A stretch of DNA of 64,000 nucleotides, taken from Sediminicoccus sp. KRV36 (GTDB lineage: Bacteria > Pseudomonadota > Alphaproteobacteria > Acetobacterales > Acetobacteraceae). The notes below the pieces were generated by a model. That model was not told the DNA's origin. It did no database searches and was given only the letters and a program-made list of their open reading frames with translations. The position numbers and the translations under genes are program-made. Every line of letters begins with the position of its first letter. Position 1 is the stretch's first letter. The stretch lies in assembly GCF_023243115.1 (NCBI RefSeq), contig NZ_CP085081.1, forward strand, positions 4,299,001 to 4,363,000, read 5' to 3'. Of the stretch, positions 51,083 through 59,738 are shown in pieces.

Positions 51083-51220
51083 TCCCAACTCCGATACCGC
51101 CCGAGGCGACCCGCGAATCCGCGGCAACTTTCGGTTGAGTGTTTCTACCCGCCCCTTCCTGAACACGGACTGAGGCCATGATTCAGCCTTCGTTCAGCCG
51201 CAAAGTCTCAATTCTTGAAG

Positions 51221-51583
51221 ATGAAGCTCTATCGCGCTCTTTTGGCGTCTTTCTTCGCCGTCCTCCTCCTCATCCCCCCCGCCGCATCCGTGGCGCAGGA
51301 GCGACGGGATCATGAACGCGCCCGTGCCGCGCTGGAGGCGGGGCAGATTCGCCCCCTCTCCGACCTCCTGGCCGAGGTCGAGCGCCGCTTCCGCGGCCGC
51401 GTCATCGAGGCCGATCTGGAGCGGGACGACACGCAATGGCTCTATGAGCTGAAGATCTTGCCTCCCAATGGCCGCGTCTTCATCGTGGAGCTGGATGCCG
51501 CGACCGGCGCCCTCGTCCGCTCGCGCGGCCCCGTCCAGGAGCGCGCCGTGGGCGAGGCCCAGCCCCGGCCGCCGATGCGCTGA
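51221..51583 (+). CDS. PepSY-domain periplasmic protein
   Basis: A 120-residue secreted protein. A signal peptide (MKLYRALLASFFAVLLLIPPAASVAQ) is followed by a PepSY domain: IRPLSDLLAEVERRFRGRVIEADLERDDTQWLYELKILPPNGRVFIVELDAATGALV. PepSY domains often lie next to two-component systems in alphaproteobacteria and may feed a periplasmic signal. ATG 51221 is chosen over the TTG two codons before. The response regulator follows after 69 bases. Confidence 0.88.
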   Translation: MKLYRALLASFFAVLLLIPPAASVAQERRDHERARAALEAGQIRPLSDLLAEVERRFRGRVIEADLERDDTQWLYELKILPPNGRVFIVELDAATGALVRSRGPVQERAVGEAQPRPPMR

Positions 51584-51652
51584 CGCGCGCCATCGCATCC
51601 GGCGCGGCCTTGCCGCTGGACGTCGGCGCCAGCCCCGCGCATCTTCTGGTCC

Positions 51653-52330
51653 ATGCGCCTGCTCATCGTCGAAGACAGCCCCGAACTCCATCAGCAATTG
51701 CGTGCCGGCCTCACCGAAGCCGGCTTCGCCGTGGATGGCGCCATGGATGGCGAGGAAGCGCTCTACCTCGGCGAAACCGAACCCTATGACGCCGTCGTGC
51801 TCGACCTGGGCCTGCCGCGGGTGGATGGGCTGACCGTCCTGCGCCGCTGGCGCGCCGCCGAACGCGCCATGCCGGTGCTGATCCTCACCGCCCGCGACTC
51901 CTGGACTGAAAAGGTCGAGGGGCTGAACGCAGGGGCCGATGACTACCTGGCCAAGCCCTTCGCCATGGCGGAGCTCGTGGCGCGGCTGAACGCGCTGATC
52001 CGCCGCTCCAACGGCATTGCCAAGACGGAGCTGGTCTTTGGCGAGATCCGGCTGGACACCGCCGCCCGGGCCGTCTCCCGCGCGGGCCAGGCGGTGCGGC
52101 TGACCGCGCTTGAATATGGCATGCTGGCCTATCTGGCGCTGCATGCGGGCCGGCCAATCTCCAAGACGGAGTTGACGGAGCATCTTTACGCCCAGGATTT
52201 CGACCGCGATTCCAACACGCTGGAGGTGATCGTCGCCAGGCTTCGCCGCAAACTGGGCGATACGCTGATCGAAACCGTGCGGGGTCAGGGCTACCGCCTG
52301 GTCCCCGGCAACCAGGCCGCGCCTGGGTGA
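51653..52330 (+). CDS. OmpR-family response regulator
   Basis: A 225-residue DNA-binding regulator. The receiver has the acidic pair in LLIVEDSPE, phospho-acceptor D51 (VLDLGLP), LTA at 78-80 and K101 (DDYLAKPF). The winged-helix output domain shows LTALEYGMLAYLALHAGRPISKTELTEHLY and DSNTLEVIVARLRRKLG. It overlaps the kinase gene (GTGA). The set resembles PhoPQ/FeuPQ-type pairs that watch cations or envelope state, but the signal is not deducible from sequence alone. Confidence 0.95.
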   Translation: MRLLIVEDSPELHQQLRAGLTEAGFAVDGAMDGEEALYLGETEPYDAVVLDLGLPRVDGLTVLRRWRAAERAMPVLILTARDSWTEKVEGLNAGADDYLAKPFAMAELVARLNALIRRSNGIAKTELVFGEIRLDTAARAVSRAGQAVRLTALEYGMLAYLALHAGRPISKTELTEHLYAQDFDRDSNTLEVIVARLRRKLGDTLIETVRGQGYRLVPGNQAAPG

Positions 52331-53685
52331 ATTCGCTCACCCGCCGGCTCACCCTGCTGACCACGCTCTGGGTGGCCATCGGGCTCGGCCTGATGGGCTG
52401 GTTCGTGGTGCGCACCGATGAACGGCAGATTGAAACCGCGGCCGATGCCCGGCTGGCCAGCCTGCTCGATGCGGTGGTGGCGGCCGCGGCCTTCGACCCG
52501 GCCGTGGGCCCCATCCTGACCCGCCCCCTGGCCGATCCGGAATTCGACCGCCCGCTTTCAGGCCATTACTGGCAGATCACCGGGCCAGGCGGCGGCCAGG
52601 CTACGTCACGCTCCCTCTGGGATTCGCGCCTCGTCCCGCCGCTGCGCGAACCTGAAGGCATCCGGGCGCGCAACATGGAGGGTCCGCGCTCCGAACGGCT
52701 GCGCGTGCTGGAGCGCGATGTGCAGATCGAAGGGCGCTTCGGCCGCGCGCCGCTGACGGTTCAGGTGGCGGTGGCGCGGGAGGGCACGGATGATGAAATC
52801 GCCTCGCTCCGGCAGAATGTGATCCTGGCCTTCGCCCTGCTGGGCACCGGGTTGGTGGCGGTGGTGGCGCTGCTGGTCATCTGGGGCTTGCGTCCGCTGC
52901 GCCGCACGCAGGAGGAGCTGGTTGAGGTGCGCGAGGGTCGGCGGCAGCACATGGACATCATCGCCCCGGCCGAAATCGCCCCCCTCGTGGCCGAGATCGA
53001 GGCGCTGATCGAACAGAATCGCGCGACGGTGGACCGTGCCCGCAACCATGTGGGCAATCTGGCGCATGCGCTGAAAACCCCCATCGCCGTGCTGCGCAAC
53101 GCCCTGGAATCAGGCGATATCAACGGCGCGCGGGCACAATCGGCCACGCTGGAACGCCTGGTGCAGCACCATCTGCGCCGCGCCCGGGCTGGCGCGCTGG
53201 CCGGCACGGCGGGGGCGGAGAGCATGCCGGTCGCCATCGCCGAAGCGCTCGCCATGGCGCTGCGGCGGCTGACGGCGGCGCGCGGCATCGTCATCCGAGT
53301 GACCGGCCAGGGCGAGGCGCGCATCCGCGCCGATAGCCAGGACCTGACCGAGATGCTCGGCAACCTGATGGAAAATGCCTGCAAATACGGCCATGGCCAG
53401 GTGGCCGTGCGGGTGATGTCCGACCAGCCCGGACGGGTTGCCATCGAGGTCGAGGATGACGGACCTGGCCTGCCGGAGGGCGAGGATGGCTCGGCCCTGC
53501 TGCGGGGCGTCCGGCTGGATGAGGCCAAGCCCGGCTCAGGCCTAGGCCTCGCCATCGTCTCAGACCTGGCGGCGCTGTATGATGGGCATCTGACCCTGGG
53601 CCAGGGCCAGCGCCTCGGCGGGCTGGTCGTGCGGCTCGACCTGCCCGGCCGACTGGCCATGGCGGAGGATGGGGTGGTGCCGTAG
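52327..53685 (+). CDS. Sensor histidine kinase
   Basis: A 452-residue membrane kinase partner of the preceding regulator. The first helix is at residues about 8-28, the periplasmic sensor domain at about 30-163 and the second helix at about 165-188, then a HAMP-like segment. The phospho-acceptor H247 is in NLAHALKTPIAVL. N350 (NLMENACKYG) and the G boxes DDGPGLPEG and GSGLGLAIVSDL make the ATP site. It begins with GTG overlapping the regulator stop. The periplasmic domain has no recognised fold. Confidence 0.95.
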   Translation: MNSLTRRLTLLTTLWVAIGLGLMGWFVVRTDERQIETAADARLASLLDAVVAAAAFDPAVGPILTRPLADPEFDRPLSGHYWQITGPGGGQATSRSLWDSRLVPPLREPEGIRARNMEGPRSERLRVLERDVQIEGRFGRAPLTVQVAVAREGTDDEIASLRQNVILAFALLGTGLVAVVALLVIWGLRPLRRTQEELVEVREGRRQHMDIIAPAEIAPLVAEIEALIEQNRATVDRARNHVGNLAHALKTPIAVLRNALESGDINGARAQSATLERLVQHHLRRARAGALAGTAGAESMPVAIAEALAMALRRLTAARGIVIRVTGQGEARIRADSQDLTEMLGNLMENACKYGHGQVAVRVMSDQPGRVAIEVEDDGPGLPEGEDGSALLRGVRLDEAKPGSGLGLAIVSDLAALYDGHLTLGQGQRLGGLVVRLDLPGRLAMAEDGVVP

Positions 53686-53699
53686 GGCCGGTCCGGCGC

Positions 53700-54377
53700 C
53701 TACACGCCCAGCCGATACCCGCCCTCATCGGTCAGCAGCAACCGCGCCTCCTGCGGGTCCGCCTCGATCTTGCGGCGCAGGCGATAGACATGCGTCTCCA
53801 GCGTGTGCGTCGTCACCGCGCTGGAATAACCCCAGACTTCGCCCAGCAATTCGGTGCGGGGCACGGCGCGGCCGCCGGCGCGGTGGAGGTAAAGCAGGAT
53901 CGCGGCCTCCTTCTCCGTCAGGCGGACCCTGGCGCCATCCGCCGCCTGCAACAGCTTGGCCGCCGGATGGAAGGCATAGCCGGGCAAGGTGATGGCGGCC
54001 TGGGGCGAGGCTTCGAACACCGCAAGCAACGCATGCAGCCGGGCCAGGAGATCCGGCACACGGACCGGCTTGGCCACACGCTCGGTGATGCCCTCCGGCA
54101 GCGCCAGGTCGCCGCCGAGCAGCAGCACCGGGCGCCCGCCCCCCGCCTCGCGCAGCAAGGGTCCCCAATGGGCCGGGCCGGGGCTGGCGGCCGCGTCGAG
54201 CAGGGTGGCGTCAATCCGGCCGGCCGCCTCGGCAAGGCGCGCATGGCCTTGCACAGGCGATGTCGCCTCTGCCTCGAAGCGGGTGCCGGAGCCGGCCTCC
54301 TGCGCAAGCCGGGGGGGCAGCAGCGCGGCCAGCGCGGCATCCTCGGTCAGCAGCAGGATTCGACGGTGGCCAGACAT
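53700..54377 (-). CDS. OmpR-like transcription regulator with atypical receiver
   Basis: A 225-residue protein. The C-terminal winged helix is standard (LTEKEAAILLYLHRAGGRAVPRTELLGEVWGYSSAVTTHTLETHVYRLRRKIE). The receiver is odd: the acidic pair appears only as TED, the acceptor could be the Asp in ATLLDAAAS, the conserved Thr/Ser position reads LLGGD, and only the lysine (VAKPV) is clear. It may act without phosphorylation. It converges with the kinase gene and is divergent from ribA, with 181 bases between. Start ATG 54377; the longer frame is rejected. Confidence 0.85.
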   Translation of the reverse strand: MSGHRRILLLTEDAALAALLPPRLAQEAGSGTRFEAEATSPVQGHARLAEAAGRIDATLLDAAASPGPAHWGPLLREAGGGRPVLLLGGDLALPEGITERVAKPVRVPDLLARLHALLAVFEASPQAAITLPGYAFHPAAKLLQAADGARVRLTEKEAAILLYLHRAGGRAVPRTELLGEVWGYSSAVTTHTLETHVYRLRRKIEADPQEARLLLTDEGGYRLGV

Positions 54378-54558
54378 GCCGGGGCCATCACTTGAACGGT
54401 TCCTGAACAGGGTAGCACCGCATCCTCCGGGGTGGAAATCCGATCTGCAACCGGGGTCTGACGGGGGGGTTAAGAAAGTTTCGTGGCTCCCCCCTGCCAG
54501 CGAGCATCCAATAGCCACATTCACCCGTAGAGTGTGAGCGTTCCAGGACAAGAAGTTG

Positions 54559-55758
54559 ATGCGAAATTCCGTCTTCCTCCCCTCAGGCCAGCCGGCCCAG
54601 AGGCCAGCTTCGGCCGAGACTCTCGCGCTGCGCGCCGTGCATCGCGCGGTGTCCGATCTGCGGCGCGGCACCCCCGTCATCATCGAGGGGGACGGTGCCG
54701 GGTTGCTGGTGGCTGCGGCTGAAACCGTGGGCGCGCAAGGGCTTGCGGAGATCATGGCGCTGGCCAGCGCGGCCCCGTTGCTGTTGCTCTCGCCGGTTCG
54801 GGCCTCGTCCATCCTGCAACGCCCGGTGCCGCTGAACGCGCCGGATGAGGGCGCGGTGGCGCTGCGCCTGCCGGCCGGGCTGACGGGGCCCGAGCGGCTG
54901 CGCGCCTTCGCCGACCCGACGGCCGAACTCCTGCTCGGTCCCGAGGGAGCCACGGCGGGGGGTACCACGGCGGGGGGAGCCGCGCTGGAGCGCGCCCCGC
55001 TGCCGCATCTCGCCCCTGCCGCGCTGTCCCTGGCCAAGCTCGGGCGGTTGCTGCCGGCCCTGGTGGCGGCGCCCATCATGCCGGGCCACGCCGCCGAGGG
55101 GCTGCTGCGCGTGAGTGCGGCCGACCTGCTGGCCTATCCGGCATCCATCGCCACCTCCCTTCGCCGCGTCGGTGAGGCGCGGGTGCCGCTGGAGGATGCG
55201 CCGGAGACGCGCATCATCGCCTTCCGCGCCGCCGATGGCGGCATCGAGCATTTGGCGATGCTGGTGGGCGACCCGGAGGCGGTGCTGGCGCAAGGCGGAA
55301 CGCCGCTGGCGCGGCTGCATTCCGAATGCTTCACGGGCGATCTGCTCGGCTCGCTGCGCTGCGATTGCGGGCCGCAGCTCAAGGGCGCGCTGCGCCGCAT
55401 GGCCGAGGATGGCTCCGGCATCCTGCTGTATCTCGCGCAGGAGGGGCGCGGCATCGGCCTCGTGAACAAGCTGCGCGCCTATACGCTGCAGGATCAGGGG
55501 CTGGACACGCTCGATGCCAATCGCGCGCTGGGCTATGGTGCCGATGAGCGGAATTTCCTGGTGGCCGCCACCATGCTGCGCCTGCTGGGCGTGCCGCGGG
55601 TGCGGCTGCTCACCAACAACCCCGACAAGATCGCCGGCCTCGCGGCCTGCGGGGTCGAGATCGTGACGCGCGAGCAGCATGCCTATGCCGGCAATGGCGT
55701 GAATGACCGCTACCTGGCCACCAAGGCCGAGCGCTTTGGGCATATGCTGGAGGAGTGA
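54559..55758 (+). CDS. ribA: GTP cyclohydrolase II with degenerate RibB-like N-terminus
   Basis: Opens GTP to the pyrimidine precursor of riboflavin. The 399-residue protein carries a complete RibA domain at about 205-395: Zn ligands C257, C268 and C270 in HSECFTGDLLGSLRCDC, the QEGRGIGL catalytic loop and the LLTNNPDK end. The first about 200 residues follow the length of a DHBP synthase (RibB) but lack its acidic metal site, so that activity is doubtful. A small in-frame repeat (GATAGGTTAGGA, residues about 130-141) lies in this part. The ATG follows a TTG codon. Confidence 0.92.
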   Translation: MRNSVFLPSGQPAQRPASAETLALRAVHRAVSDLRRGTPVIIEGDGAGLLVAAAETVGAQGLAEIMALASAAPLLLLSPVRASSILQRPVPLNAPDEGAVALRLPAGLTGPERLRAFADPTAELLLGPEGATAGGTTAGGAALERAPLPHLAPAALSLAKLGRLLPALVAAPIMPGHAAEGLLRVSAADLLAYPASIATSLRRVGEARVPLEDAPETRIIAFRAADGGIEHLAMLVGDPEAVLAQGGTPLARLHSECFTGDLLGSLRCDCGPQLKGALRRMAEDGSGILLYLAQEGRGIGLVNKLRAYTLQDQGLDTLDANRALGYGADERNFLVAATMLRLLGVPRVRLLTNNPDKIAGLAACGVEIVTREQHAYAGNGVNDRYLATKAERFGHMLEE

Positions 55759-55824
55759 CGCTCCCTCCGGCCGAGAGGCCATCATCGCCGCGCCGCCCTG
55801 CGCCCCGGGCGAAGGCCGTGCCCT

Positions 55825-56625
55825 TCAATGCGCGGCCAGGAAGTCCAGCACCGCGCGGTTGAACGCCTCCGGGTTGTCCAGATTCAGATTATGCGTGGCG
55901 TGCGGGATGGTGACGCGCCGGGTATCCGCCAGAACGCCCTCCAGCGCATCCAGGATGGTGGCGAATTGCGGCTGGCTGCTGTCCCCGCCCAGCAGCAGGC
56001 TGGGGGCGCGCACGGCCTCGGCGGCAGCGCGGGAATAGGGTGCGCGGCGCTCATCCTTCTGCCCGAGCAGGGTCCGCGCATTGTCGCGCGAGATAACCCG
56101 CCGCTCCTCGGGGCGGCGTTCCCAGGCGCCCGGGCCGCCGGTATGCGCGGCAAAGAGGGTGAGCCCGGCCTCGGCCTCGCCAGCGGCGATCAGCGCGGCG
56201 GCCGCGGCGAAGACGCCCGCCTGCTCGCCGCTGGCCGGCGCGCCGCCCAGGGTCTCATCCAGTTCGCCACCCGGCTCCGCCAGGATGAGGGCGCGGATCA
56301 GTTCGGGATGGCGCTCGGCCACGCGAAAGGCGATATGCCCGCCCCTGGAATGGCCGAGCAGCCGCACCGGGCCGCCCAGGCTCCGGATGAAGCCCGCCAC
56401 ATCCGCCACATGCCGGGCGATGGTGAAGTCACCACCCTCCTCCCATTGGCCTGGCCAGCAATGCCGCATGCTCAGGGCCATGACGTGGTAGTGCGCGCCG
56501 AAGGCTTCCATCTGCGGCGCGAAGCTGCGCTGATCGCCCAGCGTGCCATGCACCAGCAGCAGGGGCTCGCCCGCCCCGGCTTCGGCATAGGCGATGGGAT
56601 AGCCATCAACGATCAGGCTGGGCAT
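55825..56625 (-). CDS. Alpha/beta hydrolase
   Basis: A 266-residue alpha/beta-fold hydrolase. LLLVHGTLGDQRSF is the oxyanion-hole region, LLGHSRGGHIAF holds the nucleophile Ser, an Asp follows in LLLGGDSSQP, and the catalytic His is in PHATHNLNLDNPEAF. It belongs to the broad esterase/haloperoxidase-like group, and the substrate is open. ATG 56625 (MPSLIVDGYPIAYAEAG) fits better than the start eleven codons earlier. The gene is alone. Confidence 0.9.
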   Translation of the reverse strand: MPSLIVDGYPIAYAEAGAGEPLLLVHGTLGDQRSFAPQMEAFGAHYHVMALSMRHCWPGQWEEGGDFTIARHVADVAGFIRSLGGPVRLLGHSRGGHIAFRVAERHPELIRALILAEPGGELDETLGGAPASGEQAGVFAAAAALIAAGEAEAGLTLFAAHTGGPGAWERRPEERRVISRDNARTLLGQKDERRAPYSRAAAEAVRAPSLLLGGDSSQPQFATILDALEGVLADTRRVTIPHATHNLNLDNPEAFNRAVLDFLAAH

Positions 56626-56775
56626 GGCGGCAACTCCTGGCGCGGCATCGGCTTCCATCGGGTGGCGGCGATAGCGCGGCGAAACAAGGGGCGATGGCGT
56701 CCGCGAGTGCGGCGCGCCGGGCCATCCTGGCGGCTCAGGCGCCGGCTGCCAATCTCCCGACGGGGTGGGGCGGCC

Positions 56776-57174
56776 TCAGCCGCGACGGGGCGGTTCCCGG
56801 CTCAGCCCCTTGAGGGCGAGCGCTTGTTCATATTCCGCCCAGCGCTGCGCATATTCGCGCCCCAGCCGGTGCAGCACCTCCCAGGAGAAAATGCCGCTGT
56901 CATGCAGGTCATCAAAGGCGATGCGCACCGCGTAATGGCCAACCGGCTCGATCCGCATGATCCCCACATGGCGCCGCCCGGCCACGATCACCTTCTGGCC
57001 CGGCCCATGGCCCTGCACCTCCGCCGAGGGGGATTCGACGCGCAGATACTCCGCCGGCAGGCTGAAGCGGCTGCCATCATCGAAGGCGATATCCAGCAGC
57101 TTCTCGGCCGAACGATAGCGCAGCTCGGTGACGGTGATGCCGCGGCCCTGGCTGGCGTGCCGCGTTTCCGTCAT
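56776..57174 (-). CDS. DUF971 protein (GBBH-like N-terminal fold)
   Basis: A 132-residue protein of DUF971, which shares the fold of the N-terminal domain of gamma-butyrobetaine hydroxylase. DIAFDDGSRFSLPAEYLRVESPSAEVQGH is typical. VGHYAVRIAFDDLHDSGIFSWEVLHRLG is the conserved C-terminal core. Such proteins occur next to Fe-S carrier genes in many bacteria, but the role is not settled. It heads a minus-strand run separated from Trm112 by 149 bases. Confidence 0.92.
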   Translation of the reverse strand: MTETRHASQGRGITVTELRYRSAEKLLDIAFDDGSRFSLPAEYLRVESPSAEVQGHGPGQKVIVAGRRHVGIMRIEPVGHYAVRIAFDDLHDSGIFSWEVLHRLGREYAQRWAEYEQALALKGLSREPPRRG

Positions 57175-57323
57175 GCCGCGCGCTGGCGGCCCATGCCGCC
57201 GCCAAAGGGCGCTTGCGCCATGGCGCGCTTCAACGGATCACCGGGACGGATCCGAGCCGCCAAGGACGCGGGGCGGCAGCAAGGCAGTGCGCGCCGGATG
57301 GGCCCTTGCGAAGCGGACACGGC

Positions 57324-57545
57324 CTAATCCAGCTTGCGAGCCTGGTCGGGCAGCATGATGGGGATCCCATCGCGCACGGGATAAGCGAGGCCGGCGGCAT
57401 CGCTGATCAGCTCGCCCTTCTCGCGGTCATAGCGCAAGGGCTGCTTGGTCACCGGGCAGACCAGGATCTCCAGCAGCTGCGGGTCCACGCCAGGCGGCAC
57501 CGGGGCGGAGGGGGACGCGGCAGGCGTATTCGGCGTTTCGGTCAT
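57324..57545 (-). CDS. Trm112/YcaR-family zinc-ribbon-like protein
   Basis: A 73-residue small protein. The core [47 protein letters not shown] is the bacterial Trm112 family. Only one Cys of the eukaryotic zinc ribbon remains, as is usual in bacteria. Eukaryotic Trm112 activates methyltransferases; the bacterial role is unclear. It has an extra Pro-rich N-terminal stretch of about 20 residues. It lies eight bases after the LON-like gene. Confidence 0.92.
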   Translation of the reverse strand: MTETPNTPAASPSAPVPPGVDPQLLEILVCPVTKQPLRYDREKGELISDAAGLAYPVRDGIPIMLPDQARKLD

Positions 57546-57553
57546 GGTGTTTT

Positions 57554-58219
57554 CTAGCTCGGCCGCCCCCCGGGCGGAAGCTCCCCATCGCCATGCGCTT
57601 CCATGCGCAGCAGCGCGATGAGGCTGTCGGCGCGGTCCTTCAGCGTCGGCGCTTCCAGCAGCGCCTGCTTTTCCGGCACGCCGAAGGGGCAGACCATGGC
57701 GAGCGTCGTCACCAGCGAAGGCGCCGCCATCTCCTCGATCGCCTCCCAATTGGCATCAATGCCCTTGGCCGCGAAATAGGGGCGCAGCGCCTCCAGGATG
57801 GCCGCCCGGCGGACCTGCTCGGGCGAGGGCGGCTCGAAATCATCGGCGAAGGGCGTGTAGTCGGCGATCACCCGGCGATAGCCGCGGCGCAGCGGCAATT
57901 CCTCCACCACGCGAAAGCGGGTGACGCCGGTCAGCGTGATCAGCAGCCGCCCATCCTCGGTCTCCGCGAAGGAGGAGAGACGGCCGAGGCAGCCCACCTG
58001 GAAGATGCTGCTGCCGCGCTCGCCACGCGGCTGGGTCGGGTCGCCCTGGATCATGCCGAACATGCGGCCATGCGCCAGGCTGTCCAGCGTCATCGCCATG
58101 TAGCGCGGCTCGAAGATGTTGAGCGGCAGCTTGCCGCCGGGCAACAGCAAGGCGCCGGCCAGCGGGAAGATGGCGATCTCGGCCGGTAGCTGCTCTGGGC
58201 CCGGTTGGAAGGGGTCCAT
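57554..58219 (-). CDS. LON substrate-binding-domain protein
   Basis: A 221-residue protein equal to the N-terminal domain of Lon protease without ATPase or protease parts. [29 protein letters not shown] is the start of the domain, GRMFGMIQ and [24 protein letters not shown] follow, and the end is helical. Standalone LON-domain proteins may deliver substrates or act as chaperone adaptors. A GTG at 58225 overlapping the cnoX stop is an alternative start. Confidence 0.92.
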   Translation of the reverse strand: MDPFQPGPEQLPAEIAIFPLAGALLLPGGKLPLNIFEPRYMAMTLDSLAHGRMFGMIQGDPTQPRGERGSSIFQVGCLGRLSSFAETEDGRLLITLTGVTRFRVVEELPLRRGYRRVIADYTPFADDFEPPSPEQVRRAAILEALRPYFAAKGIDANWEAIEEMAAPSLVTTLAMVCPFGVPEKQALLEAPTLKDRADSLIALLRMEAHGDGELPPGGRPS

Positions 58220-58221
58220 GC

Positions 58222-59154
58222 TCACCGGAACAGGAGGGCCGAGAGGCTGCGCCGCGCCTTCTGCGCCACGGGATCGCTGAAGCCCCAGGCCTCGAAGAAT
58301 TTCAGCAGCTGCTTGCGCGCGGCTTCCTCATTCCAGGCGCGGTCCCGCTTGATGGCCTCCAGCAGGGCCTCGGCCGCCTCGGCCCGCTGGTCCATGCTGT
58401 TGAGCGCCACGGCGAGTTCGATGCGCGCCGCGTGATCATCCGGATCGGCGGCGAGGCGCTGTTCGAAGGCGCCGAGTTGGGATTGCGCGGCGCGCCCGGC
58501 CTCGGCCAGCTCGATCTGCGCGCGGACGGCGCTGATCTCGGCATGGGCCTTGAGCTTGTCGCTCAGGCTGTCGAGCATCTCCTTGGCCTGCTCCTCCTCA
58601 TCCAGCGCGAGGAGGCAGCGGGCGAGGCCGGCCAGCGCCTCGGCATTCTCGGGCTCCTGCTGGCCGAGGGCGGCGTAGATCTCCAGCGCGCCCGTCGCGT
58701 CACCCGCGTCCAGCAGGGTCTTCGCCTCGGCCAGAAGCTCGGCCGAGGGCATCTGGCCACCGGCCGCCTTCAGCAGGGTTTCGACGAATTTCTTGAGTTC
58801 GCTCTCGGGCAGCGCGCCCTGGAACAGATCCGCGATCTGGCCCTGCCAGAAGGCCGCCACCGTGGGGACGGATTGCAGCGGCAGGCCCATCTGGGTGAGC
58901 TGCTGGACCAGCTGCTTGTTCTGGTCGATGTCGATCTTGACCAGCCGCACGCGGCCGCCGGCGGCGCGCACCACCTTTTCCAGCACCGGCGTCAGCGTCT
59001 TGCAGGGGCCGCACCAGGTGGCCCAGAAATCCACCAGGACCGGAACCTCGCGCGAGGCTTCCACGACATCCTTCATGAATGTCCGCTGGTCGCCATCCAT
59101 CACCGGGTCGGGGCCGGCGGAATGGGGTTTGTTCGGGTCGAAAATCACTTCCAT
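58222..59154 (-). CDS. cnoX: CnoX/YbbN-type thioredoxin-TPR protein
   Basis: A 310-residue fusion. A thioredoxin domain (residues about 20-130) with the full active site WCGPCK (C48, C51) is followed by TPR-like repeats. Homologues act as redox-linked holdases that pass clients to GroEL and DnaK. A Cys pair in the active site suggests reductase ability that Escherichia coli CnoX lacks. It overlaps the LON-domain gene, hinting at a protein quality-control pair. Confidence 0.92.
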   Translation of the reverse strand: MEVIFDPNKPHSAGPDPVMDGDQRTFMKDVVEASREVPVLVDFWATWCGPCKTLTPVLEKVVRAAGGRVRLVKIDIDQNKQLVQQLTQMGLPLQSVPTVAAFWQGQIADLFQGALPESELKKFVETLLKAAGGQMPSAELLAEAKTLLDAGDATGALEIYAALGQQEPENAEALAGLARCLLALDEEEQAKEMLDSLSDKLKAHAEISAVRAQIELAEAGRAAQSQLGAFEQRLAADPDDHAARIELAVALNSMDQRAEAAEALLEAIKRDRAWNEEAARKQLLKFFEAWGFSDPVAQKARRSLSALLFR

Positions 59155-59240
59155 GGGGATCGGTCCTGGCGAGGGCTACAGATGTTGCGGAGAGGGCATA
59201 AGACAAGCCAAGGAAAATGTCTCGCGCCTCCATCGCTTGC

Positions 59241-59738
59241 TCAATCGGCCAGGGGCAGCACCACGACCTCATGCCCAAGGCCGCGCAGGAAACGCAGCAA
59301 ATCCAACGGCCGGATGCCGGTCGAGGCGGTGTTGACCAGCGGATGGAACCAGATGAGCCCGTCACTTTCCGCCAGGGCAGCATCCAGCGCCACGCGCACC
59401 TCGCCCGGCCGCGCATTCACCAGGCCGAAGGGAGTGACGCTGCCCGGTGTCACGCCGAGCACCGCCAGCAGGGTGTCCGCATCGGCCATGCTCACCTTGC
59501 CCCAGCCCGCGGCCCGGGCCAGCGCATTGACGCTGACCCGCCGCCCCTCCTCCAGCACGGCGAGGCAGGCTTGGCCGGTCTTTGCCTCGCGCAGGAAGAG
59601 GTTCTTGGAATGCCCGCCCGGCAATTCGCCGCGCAGGGCCTGGGATTCGGCCACGGTGAAGACGGCCGCATGCTGCACGGTACGGGTTTCGATCCCGGCC
59701 GCGGCCAGGCGGGCGAGCAGCCCCTCTGGAGCCTCCAT
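59241..59738 (-). CDS. YbaK/ProX-type aminoacyl-tRNA deacylase
   Basis: A 165-residue protein of the trans-editing YbaK/EbsC fold, prolyl-tRNA deacylase (PrdX) type: FTVAESQALRGELPGGHSKNLFLREAKTG carries the conserved catalytic Lys (SKNLFLR). LAVLGVTPGSVTPFGLVN is the conserved glycine loop, and FHPLVNTASTGI is the C-terminal signature. It removes wrongly attached alanine or similar from tRNA-Pro. It starts on the stop of a Bug receptor gene (TGATG). Confidence 0.92.
   Translation of the reverse strand: MEAPEGLLARLAAAGIETRTVQHAAVFTVAESQALRGELPGGHSKNLFLREAKTGQACLAVLEEGRRVSVNALARAAGWGKVSMADADTLLAVLGVTPGSVTPFGLVNARPGEVRVALDAALAESDGLIWFHPLVNTASTGIRPLDLLRFLRGLGHEVVVLPLAD

Noticed and set aside
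50469..51173. 234-codon plus-strand frame downstream of algH
   Set aside because: It is Arg/Pro/Ser-rich without motifs, and it overlaps a better-supported small minus-strand gene.
54378..54558. FMN riboswitch upstream of ribA
   Set aside because: None of the conserved RFN element blocks can be seen in the 181-base region.
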